The position numbers and the translations under genes were made by a program. A stretch of DNA of 64,000 bases, taken from contig CAVZHO010000002.1 in NCBI GenBank assembly GCA_963775085.1, positions 186,001 through 250,000 of the forward strand, given 5' to 3'. The notes beneath the pieces are model-generated. The model saw only the letters and a list, made by a program, of their open reading frames with translations. It was not told where the DNA came from and did not search any database. Below, piece after piece: positions 44,437-51,519 of the stretch. The DNA comes from JAAFIP01 sp963775085 (GTDB taxonomy: Bacteria; Pseudomonadota; Gammaproteobacteria; Burkholderiales; Burkholderiaceae_C). Position 1 is the stretch's first letter, and each line of letters starts with the position of its first letter.

Positions 44437-45432
44437 ATGATTTCACATACCCGTCGAAGCCTGTGTAGAACCATCAGCCTGTCGGCCTTGTGGCCAGCGC
44501 TCGCAACCGCTGCCGCTGGAAAAAACCTGCGGGTAGCGATTTTGCTCTCGGGCTACGAGGCGAAGTACGTGGATCTGGACGCAGCCTTGCTTGCCGGTCT
44601 GCGTGAACTAGGTTACGTCGAGGGCAAAAACCTCACGGTGGATCGCCGCTACGCCCAGTTGCGCGGCGATCAGATGCTCTCCATCGCCAGTGAACTCGCC
44701 GGGTTAAAGCCCGACGTTATCATCTCGGGTTGCACCGGGTCCACTCGCGCCGCAATGCAGGTGACGCAGCAGATCCCGATTGTGATTGTGAGCGTGGCCG
44801 ACCCGGTGGGGCAGGGATTTGTCCGCAGTCTTGCCAGGCCGGGCACCAACGTCACCGGGCGTTCAAGCCAGTCGCGTGAATTGATGCCAAAAATGCTGGA
44901 ACTGCTGCACGCAGCCTTACCAGCAGCCAAACGCATGGCCGTTCTCGTCAACACGCTCAATACGGCGCACGAAGCTCTCTGGTCAGATTTTGAAGAAGCC
45001 GCATTCCCGCTGGGCTTAACGCCGGTGCGCGTGAACGTTCGCGGGCCTGCCGGGCTCGACATCGCCCTGGAGCAACTGAAAAGCACCGTGGCCGAGGGGC
45101 TGCTGGTGTTGTCGGATGACCCCATGAGTTTTAATCTGCGCCAGCGCCTGCTGGATGCGGTGAGCGCACGCAAACTGCCCACCCTGTACGGTCACCGCGA
45201 GTTCGTGCAGGACGGCGGTTTTATGAGCTATGGCGAGAATTTTCAGGATAGCTATCAACGCGCTGGCGCGTATGTGGACAAGCTGGCGCGTGGTGCCCAG
45301 GCGGCGGACCTGCCCATTGAACTACCCACGCGCTTTCAATTGGTCATCAATCTGAAAACCGCGAGCAAATTGGGAATTGCGATTCCCAGGACTTTGCTCT
45401 TGCGGGCGGATGAGTTGATGCCCAAGGCCTAG
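44437..45432 (+). CDS. ABC transporter substrate-binding protein (PF04392 type)
   Basis: A 331-residue binding protein. The signal (MISHTRRSLCRTISLSALWPALATAAAG) has Arg-rich n-region; the body LRVAILLSGYEAKYVDLDAALLAGLRELGYVEGKNLTVDRRYA, DVIISGCTGSTRAAMQ, IPIVIVSVADPVGQGFVRSLARPGTNVTG and LPTLYGHREFVQDGGFMSYG matches the ABC_sub_bind family. No permease genes adjoin it. ATG 44437 has AGGAGAG upstream and is preferred to 44416. Confidence 0.85.
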   Translation: MISHTRRSLCRTISLSALWPALATAAAGKNLRVAILLSGYEAKYVDLDAALLAGLRELGYVEGKNLTVDRRYAQLRGDQMLSIASELAGLKPDVIISGCTGSTRAAMQVTQQIPIVIVSVADPVGQGFVRSLARPGTNVTGRSSQSRELMPKMLELLHAALPAAKRMAVLVNTLNTAHEALWSDFEEAAFPLGLTPVRVNVRGPAGLDIALEQLKSTVAEGLLVLSDDPMSFNLRQRLLDAVSARKLPTLYGHREFVQDGGFMSYGENFQDSYQRAGAYVDKLARGAQAADLPIELPTRFQLVINLKTASKLGIAIPRTLLLRADELMPKA

Positions 45433-45606
45433 TCCGTTCTCACCGTCCGTTCACACCTTGATTCATGTCTATCGCAAAATCGCTTCATTTGGGCAAAATG
45501 GTGGTCACCAGAGGCTTACGATACGGTGAACGTACTTTCATGTTTTCATCAGCATGGCGACCCGCACCATTGGCCTGCGCAACCACACTGACGCCAGGTG
45601 CGCGAG

Positions 45607-46065
45607 CTACCAGCGCACCCCCAGCTTGCCCAGCAGCTTGCTCAGCACAAACAGCGGTCCCACCCAGAGGTATTGGATGTCTTCAAAAAAGCTGGGCTTT
45701 TTGCCTTCTATTTTGTGACCGATGAATTGGGCAATCCAGGCACCAACAAAGATGGCTACCGATGTCCAGAGCACTTGGCTGCCCATAGCGTGCAGTAGGC
45801 CAATGATGAGGATGGACCAGGCGCACATCAGTCCAAAAAACACCCAGGACAGGCGCGCGTAGTACACCATGCTGGCGGCTATAAATGCGTAGGCCACCCA
45901 GGGGTGCAGTGCAAACATCAGCCCGCACAGGCTGAGCATGATGAGGGGGATGGCAACGAAGTGGATGACCTCATTGGTCATATTTTGGTGGCTTTCGCCG
46001 TAGTGGGCGATGAGGATATCAACCCGGCGTTCTAGCGGCGATTCGGTGGCGGTGGTGGTGGACAT
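45607..46065 (-). CDS. Mpo1-like (DUF962) membrane protein
   Basis: A 152-residue protein of the Mpo1/DUF962 family: LIAHYGESHQNMTNEVIHFVAIPLIMLSL at the start (HY..SH..N..NK-like, His-rich) and VAWIAQFIGHKIEGKKPSFFEDIQYL-like C-terminus; four membrane segments. The yeast homologue is an Fe(II)-dependent dioxygenase in 2-hydroxy fatty acid alpha-oxidation; bacterial members are uncharacterised. It is 9 bases downstream of the SelD fusion gene and probably in the same transcript. Confidence 0.85.
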   Translation of the reverse strand: MSTTTATESPLERRVDILIAHYGESHQNMTNEVIHFVAIPLIMLSLCGLMFALHPWVAYAFIAASMVYYARLSWVFFGLMCAWSILIIGLLHAMGSQVLWTSVAIFVGAWIAQFIGHKIEGKKPSFFEDIQYLWVGPLFVLSKLLGKLGVRW

Positions 46066-46074
46066 GGGCTTCTC

Positions 46075-48366
46075 CTAGTTCGTCAAAACAATCGGCTCCA
46101 GTGCGTCGGCCTGTGCTTTGATGCTGCCGATGGCGACAGTGTGTTTGTAGCCCAAAGCACGCAGTGCCGCAATACAGGCTTCTACTTTGTCCGCAGGCAC
46201 GCTGGCCAGCAGACCGCCCGCCGTTTGCGGGTCAAAAATCAAGGGGTAGCGTGGGTGTTTGACAAACTCCTCCTGGTTGCGCAGCGCGCGGCGCAGGCGC
46301 ACGTTAGAGCCTTGTAGCGAGCTGACGATGCCTTGCGCCACGCATTCCTCAGCGCCGTCCAGCAGGGGCAGCTTGGACAGGTGGATTTCGGCATCTACGC
46401 CCGAGGGGCGGGTCATCTCTACCAAGTGGCCCAGCAGTCCAAAGCCGGTCAGGTCGGTGCAGGCAGTCGCGCCAAACTCGCTGAGGCACTGCGCGCCCAG
46501 GCGGTTAGACACCACCATGGATTGCAGCGCGCCGTCGATCCAGCGGCCCTTGGCGGCCAACTGGGCATGGGCGGCAAACAGGGTGCCGGTGCCGATGGGT
46601 TTGGTGAGGATCAGCACGTCGCCGGGCTGCATGCCGCCTTTGCGCAAAATTTTGGTCGGGTCGTCGTCGATCAGGCCGTTGATGGCAAAGCCCAGCGCCA
46701 GCTCTTTGCCTTCGCCGGTGTGGCCGCCGACCAGGGCGCACTGGGCATCTTTCAGTATTTCCATCGCGCCGGTCATCATCTGCGTCAGCACGTCTTCTAC
46801 CTTGGCCTCCAGCCCCGGCGGCACGGTGGCCACGGCAGTGGCCGACTGCGCGGTGGCACCCATGGCCCAGATGTCACCCAGCGCGTGGTTGGCGGCCACC
46901 TTGCCAAAGATATACGGGTCGTCAATAAAGGCGCGGAAAAAGTCCACCGAATGCACCATGGCCTTGCCGGGCGGCACGCGCACCACGGCGGCATCGTCGG
47001 GGTCTTTCAGGCCGATGATGACGGCGTCGCTCTCATACGGATGCAGGTTACCCAAAGCGCGGCTCAGCACGCTGGCACCCACCTTGGCACCGCAGCCGCC
47101 GCAGCGCATGGCAATCGCGCTGATGGCTTGCAGGGATTCTTCGCTGGTGAGTTTGACGGTGTTTTTGATGTTGCTGGCCGCAGGTTTGGGCGCGTGCGCG
47201 TCCATTTTGGGAAAATCTTGAAACTTGCGCATGAAGCGCTTGTCGATCCAGTCCTTCCACTGCCACACCCAGGCCCCGGCAAAGCCCAGCCAGCCGCGTG
47301 AGGCGATGGCGTACTGGTCGCCCGTACTGATGAGGGCCAGCCAACTGGTTTGCGGGCGGTAGGCCTCTAGCGCTGTGCCCTCGACTGCGCGGCGCAGGTT
47401 TTCGGTGAGCGGCGGGCCTTGGCGCACGGCAAATACGCCGGCTTTCTCCAGCTTGTAGTTCACCATGCTGGCAATGTCGCCTGCGGCAAAAATAGACGGG
47501 TCGGTCAGCGTCTGCAAATGGTCGTTGACTTTGACAAAGCCATCGTCGTCCAGTGCCAGCCCGGTTTGCTCGAGCCACGGCGCGCCGCCCGCGCGGGTGA
47601 CCCAAACAATTTCATCCGCATCCAGTGTCTCGCCCGAGGCCGTTTGCAAGCTGCCTGCACGCACCTGGTTCACAGCGGCATTCACGTGCACCACGACGCC
47701 GCGCTCGGCCAGCACGGTTCCAAAGCGCTTGCGCACGCCGGCGTTGTGGGTGGGCAAGATGGTGGCGATGTTGGTGAACAGGTGGAACACCAAATCGTCC
47801 GGGTTGCGGCCCAATTTGGTAAGCTCGTTGCGCAAGCGAAACTGCATGGCCAGCGTCAGCTCCACACCGCCCGCGCCCGCGCCCACCACGGCGATGGTGG
47901 TATTACCCGCATGTTGTTTGACCCGCTCCAGCAGCGTGAGCCAACGGTCGTTAAAGCGCTGGATGGGTTTGACGGCCACCGCATGCTCAGCGGCACCGGG
48001 CACGCCGCCCAGCTGGGGCGTGGAGCCGATATTGATGGACAACTGGTCATACGGCACAGGCGGGCGGTTGCGGCACAGCACCTTGTTATTCACGCGGTCA
48101 ATGCCCACCACCTCGTCTTTGAACAGCCGTGCACCGGCAAATACGCACAGACGACTCAGGTCAATATGCACTTCGTCATAGTCATAGTGCCCGGCCACAT
48201 AGCCTGGCAACATGCCCGAGTAGGGTGTATGCATGTCGGTGCAAATCAGGGTCAGGCGCACACCGGGGATCGGCCGCATGCCAAAACTTTTCAGTACCCC
48301 TACGTGGCTGTGGCCGCCGCCTATCAAAACGATGTCGCGCAGGACGGGTTGCTCGGTGCTTTGCAT
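46075..48366 (-). CDS. selD: Bifunctional flavoprotein - selenide, water dikinase (SelD) fusion
   Basis: A 763-residue fusion. Residues 1-~385 are an NAD(P)H/FAD oxidoreductase of the Ndh type (VLIGGGHSHVGVL and VVGAGAGGVELTLAMQFRL dinucleotide motifs; IFAAGDIASM). Residues ~410-763 are selenophosphate synthetase: catalytic MRCGGCGAKVG (Cys422, Cys425, Lys428), GLKDPDDAAVVRV, HSVDFFRAFIDDPYIFGKVAANHALGD and GGHTGEGKELALGFAINGL. The reductase part may supply reduced selenide to the kinase. The gene is 16 bases behind the SenB-like gene on the same strand, so it is likely the SenC-equivalent for selenoneine. No SelA, SelB or tRNA-Sec gene is in the window. Confidence 0.92.
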   Translation of the reverse strand: MQSTEQPVLRDIVLIGGGHSHVGVLKSFGMRPIPGVRLTLICTDMHTPYSGMLPGYVAGHYDYDEVHIDLSRLCVFAGARLFKDEVVGIDRVNNKVLCRNRPPVPYDQLSINIGSTPQLGGVPGAAEHAVAVKPIQRFNDRWLTLLERVKQHAGNTTIAVVGAGAGGVELTLAMQFRLRNELTKLGRNPDDLVFHLFTNIATILPTHNAGVRKRFGTVLAERGVVVHVNAAVNQVRAGSLQTASGETLDADEIVWVTRAGGAPWLEQTGLALDDDGFVKVNDHLQTLTDPSIFAAGDIASMVNYKLEKAGVFAVRQGPPLTENLRRAVEGTALEAYRPQTSWLALISTGDQYAIASRGWLGFAGAWVWQWKDWIDKRFMRKFQDFPKMDAHAPKPAASNIKNTVKLTSEESLQAISAIAMRCGGCGAKVGASVLSRALGNLHPYESDAVIIGLKDPDDAAVVRVPPGKAMVHSVDFFRAFIDDPYIFGKVAANHALGDIWAMGATAQSATAVATVPPGLEAKVEDVLTQMMTGAMEILKDAQCALVGGHTGEGKELALGFAINGLIDDDPTKILRKGGMQPGDVLILTKPIGTGTLFAAHAQLAAKGRWIDGALQSMVVSNRLGAQCLSEFGATACTDLTGFGLLGHLVEMTRPSGVDAEIHLSKLPLLDGAEECVAQGIVSSLQGSNVRLRRALRNQEEFVKHPRYPLIFDPQTAGGLLASVPADKVEACIAALRALGYKHTVAIGSIKAQADALEPIVLTN

Positions 48367-48382
48367 GGATGGGTATTTTTTT

Positions 48383-49342
48383 CTAAAGAGAGGGTAGGGC
48401 TTGCAACAAGGCAGTTAGCTCCGCCTGCGCTGCAAACAGTGGCGCGCGCAGAGCGCATTGTTGCTTGAGTTGGTCTAGGAAAGGCGGCTCGTCCTTACAG
48501 CGCTCCAGTATCTTAGCCAACGCTGCCGCATCGCCGACTGGGAAGTAGCCCGCATAGTCCGCCCCCAGCATGCCCACATTACCGGGGATGTTGGACGCCA
48601 CCACGGGCGTGCCGCTGCACACCGCCTCCATCACCACATGCGCACCGCCTTCCATCTTGCTGGCGTGTACCAGCACATGGGCGCGCTGGATTTTGGCCCG
48701 GGTTTGCGGGTGTTTTAGGGCTCCAGACCAGGTGTAGCGGGCGCAAGTAGCTACGGTATTCATAGCGTCTTGGGTGAGTTTTTCGTCCAGCCCCGCACCA
48801 ATATGCTCGATAGAGATGTCTTCCCGCGCGCGCAGCAGCAGGGCGGCGGCAAACAGGGTTTGCGGAGATTTTTCATCCCGCAAATGCCCTACCATCACGG
48901 CGCGCAGGCGGCGGCTGGTTTTGGGCAGGGTTTTGCGCGCCGTGGTGGACTGCAGCACCACATGGGTTTTGGCATGGTAGCGCTGGGGCAGCTCGTTTAT
49001 TCCCAAAGATTGCAGAACTATCAGGCGCGAAGCCAGCTCCAACGATTGCTGCGCCTGGGGGTCGGTGCGGATGTCGCGGTACAAATCCGTCCCCGTCAGC
49101 GCCAACACCAGCCCCTTTGATCCGCGCTGTGCATGCCAGGCTGCAATCGAGTCCGCACTGCGCCGCGCGTGTAAGGCCAGCAAGATGTCGTCCGACTGAG
49201 CCTGATCGTCTGGCCAGTGTTGGATGATGCGGGTACGATACTGCTTATCCAGCAGGGTGGCCCAGCGTTTGGCGGTTTGCCAGTTGCCGTTATTGGCATC
49301 TGATAAGGCGGGACTGACGATGACAATGTGTTTGGAAGCCAT
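48383..49342 (-). CDS. senB: Selenosugar synthase-like glycosyltransferase (SenB family, TIGR04348)
   Basis: A 319-residue GT-B glycosyltransferase: IVIVSPALSDANNGNWQTAKRWATLL opening, TGTDLYRDIR, the VMVGHLRDEKSPQTLFAAALLLR block and the HASKMEGGAHVVMEAVCSGTPVVAS donor-binding motif. Family TIGR04348 was shown in Variovorax to join selenophosphate with UDP-GlcNAc to give a selenosugar. The context here (SelD fusion directly downstream, SenA-like gene divergent) fits. Start ATG 49342; it shares its start bases with the divergent senA ATG at 49341. Confidence 0.88.
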   Translation of the reverse strand: MASKHIVIVSPALSDANNGNWQTAKRWATLLDKQYRTRIIQHWPDDQAQSDDILLALHARRSADSIAAWHAQRGSKGLVLALTGTDLYRDIRTDPQAQQSLELASRLIVLQSLGINELPQRYHAKTHVVLQSTTARKTLPKTSRRLRAVMVGHLRDEKSPQTLFAAALLLRAREDISIEHIGAGLDEKLTQDAMNTVATCARYTWSGALKHPQTRAKIQRAHVLVHASKMEGGAHVVMEAVCSGTPVVASNIPGNVGMLGADYAGYFPVGDAAALAKILERCKDEPPFLDQLKQQCALRAPLFAAQAELTALLQALPSL

Positions 49343-50624
49343 GACTGCGCAAATTATGCACCGCGAAACAAAGAACTTACCGCTCGATGAAGATTCCGTA
49401 ACGCAGCACCCGAGCGTGCCAGGCTGGCGCACGGCCAGCGCGACTCAGATCGCCACCGCTCTGCGCAGCCTGCGTAGCCGCACCCTGCAAATGTTCGATG
49501 CCTACGCCGCAGCAGGGGCCCTGCATGTACCCTATAACGACGCGCTCAACCCCCCGCTGTGGGAGCTGGGCCATGTGGGCTGGTACCAAGAGGCCTGGAT
49601 CGCCCGCAACCCGCAGCGCAGCGCAGGTGTGCGCTACAACCATGCGCTGCCCCTGCTGCCCTCCATCCTGGAGCAAGGCGACGCGTGGTATGACTCCAGC
49701 CAGGTGCCCCACGCCACGCGCTGGCATCTGCCCCTGCTGGAGGCCCAGGCCTGCAAAGCCTATCTGGCCGCCACGCTGGCGCAAACCCTGGCCCTGCTGG
49801 CCAAGGCGGGCAGCAGTGACGAGGCGCTGTACTTTTACCGCCTGGTGATGTTCCACGAAGCCATGCACCTGGAAGCCGCCGTCTACATGGCGCAGGCGCT
49901 GGGTGTGGCGTTGCCGCCAGGGGCGTATGCTCCAGCGCATGAGGAAGCTGCATTGGTGACCAGCAGTGCTATACATTCAGTAGCTGCTAACGTCCACCCA
50001 TCAAGGACTATGACCCAATTACACCTGAAAAAGCAAGCCTGGACACTAGGCCACAGCGGCCCAGGCTTCGCCTTTGACAACGAGCTGGGCGCGCACCGCG
50101 TGCCACTGGCCAGCTTTGAAATCGATGCCGCGCCCGTCAGCTTTGCGCAGTACCTTGCCTGTGTGGAGGCCACGGGCTGCGCCCTGCCGCGCTATGTGCA
50201 GCGCAGCGCCAGCGGCTACGAGCACCAGGTGTTTGGCCAATGGCAGCCGCTGGATCTTGCCAAGCCCGCCGTGCACCTAAGCTACCACGAGGCGCAGGCC
50301 TATTGCGCCTGGGCAGGCCGCAGGCTGCCGACCGAGGCCGAATGGGAATGCGCTGCCATGACCCATGCGCACAGTAGCGGCACACCACAGGCTGCTTTTC
50401 ATTGGGGCAACGTGTGGGAGTGGACCGCCAGCACCTTCAATCCCTACCCCGGCTTCACTGCCCACCCCTACCGCGACTACTCCGAGCCGTGGTTTAACAC
50501 CCGCCCCGTCCTGCGCGGAGCCTGCGCGGCTACCCAGCCGTTGATGCGCCATCCGAAATACCGCAACTACTTTATGGCAGGGCGCACCGATATTTATGCG
50601 GGGTTGAGGACTTGCGCGTTGTGA
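49341..50624 (+). CDS. senA: Selenoneine synthase-like protein (SenA/EgtB family)
   Basis: A 427-residue EgtB-type enzyme. N-terminal DinB-like domain carries the iron facial triad: His78 (WELGHVGWY), His172 and His176 (MFHEAMHLEAA). The C-terminal formylglycine-generating-enzyme-like domain runs from ~235 to 427 (PVSFAQYLACVEATG, LSYHEAQAYCAWAGRRLPTEAEWE, GNVWEWTASTFNPYPGF, MRHPKYRNYFMAGRTDIYAGLRTC). The RYNHALPLLPS..GDAWYD part and TDIYAGLRTC end are typical of the SenA group. It would join hercynine with a selenosugar. Residues ~209-225 (SAIHSVAANVHPSRTMT) are an in-frame copy of the dispersed repeat in the linker. ATG 49356 is an alternative start. Confidence 0.86.
   Translation: MTAQIMHRETKNLPLDEDSVTQHPSVPGWRTASATQIATALRSLRSRTLQMFDAYAAAGALHVPYNDALNPPLWELGHVGWYQEAWIARNPQRSAGVRYNHALPLLPSILEQGDAWYDSSQVPHATRWHLPLLEAQACKAYLAATLAQTLALLAKAGSSDEALYFYRLVMFHEAMHLEAAVYMAQALGVALPPGAYAPAHEEAALVTSSAIHSVAANVHPSRTMTQLHLKKQAWTLGHSGPGFAFDNELGAHRVPLASFEIDAAPVSFAQYLACVEATGCALPRYVQRSASGYEHQVFGQWQPLDLAKPAVHLSYHEAQAYCAWAGRRLPTEAEWECAAMTHAHSSGTPQAAFHWGNVWEWTASTFNPYPGFTAHPYRDYSEPWFNTRPVLRGACAATQPLMRHPKYRNYFMAGRTDIYAGLRTCAL
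49967..50014 (+). repeat. Dispersed small repeat inside senA
   Basis: TGCTATACATTCAGTAGC, TGCTAACGTCC, ACCCATCAAGGACTATGACC: full type 1 copy with both stem-loops, encoding the interdomain linker of the SenA-like protein in frame. Confidence 0.8.
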
Positions 50625-50764
50625 TGCGTACCGTATTTTAGAAATCTCTGCTGGCGCTGTGTGAATCTCCGAGTCGCACACTCAAAAATCTAGGCTCGCA
50701 GCAGAATAAACGTAAGAAAGCCATACTCGCCGCTACCAATGCAATTCAATAGCGGAGCAAGGTA

Positions 50765-51508
50765 ATGGCAACAGGACTCATCAATCCCAACACGGGCAAA
50801 ACCCCAAGATGGAAAATGGCGCTGGACGTGGAGCGCTGCATTGGCTGCCACGCCTGTTCGGTGGCCTGCAAGGTAGAAAACAAAGTGCCTCTGGGCCGTT
50901 TTCGCACCAAGGTCTACTACTACGACCAAGGCAAATTCCCCAAAGTCACGCGCAACTTTTTACCCACCCTGTGCATGCAGTGCGCCGACACGCCCTGCAT
51001 TAAGGCCTGCGACAACAAAGCCATAGAGATGGGGGCCGACGGCATTGTGCGGGTGATACCCGACAAATGCGACCACTTAGGCTCTTGCGAGGCGGCTTGC
51101 CCCTACGGCGCGATAGGTTGCGACGACAACGACGTGGCCGACAAATGCGACTTTTGCTCGCATCGGCTGGATGCCAACATGGAGCCTGCCTGTGTAGAAA
51201 CCTGCCCTGCAGACGTGTTCCACTTTGGCGATGCGAACGACCCGGCCTCGCCCTACAGCCAATTCATGGTCAAAAACAAGGGCCTGACCAGTGTGCTCAA
51301 ACCCGAAGAAAAAACCGTGCCCTCGGTGGACTACAAGGGCCACAACAAAGCCATGGAGGCCAAAATCCCCAAAGGCAAGGTGCACGACCCGTATTCGTAT
51401 GAGATTGAAACTTGGACCTCTTTAGACAGCACCTTCCCTAAACGCAAGCGCGTGCTCTGGGCCAAACCCGCCAACCCGACGGGCACCCAAGTCAACCGCA
51501 AAACCTGA
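50765..51508 (+). CDS. Iron-sulfur subunit of a molybdenum oxidoreductase
   Basis: A 247-residue DmsB/PhsB-like protein with four ferredoxin motifs: CIGCHACSVACKVEN (residues ~25-40), CMQCADTPCIKACD, CDHLGSCEAACPYGA and CDFCSHRL...CVETCPADVF. No signal peptide or membrane segment, so it would be co-exported with the Tat-tagged catalytic subunit 11 bases downstream. The C-terminal 70 residues carry an unusual basic tail. GCGGAGCAAGGTA gives the RBS. No NrfD-type anchor gene is adjacent, so the electron partner is unknown. Confidence 0.9.
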   Translation: MATGLINPNTGKTPRWKMALDVERCIGCHACSVACKVENKVPLGRFRTKVYYYDQGKFPKVTRNFLPTLCMQCADTPCIKACDNKAIEMGADGIVRVIPDKCDHLGSCEAACPYGAIGCDDNDVADKCDFCSHRLDANMEPACVETCPADVFHFGDANDPASPYSQFMVKNKGLTSVLKPEEKTVPSVDYKGHNKAMEAKIPKGKVHDPYSYEIETWTSLDSTFPKRKRVLWAKPANPTGTQVNRKT

Positions 51509-51519
51509 GGGGAAGCAGT

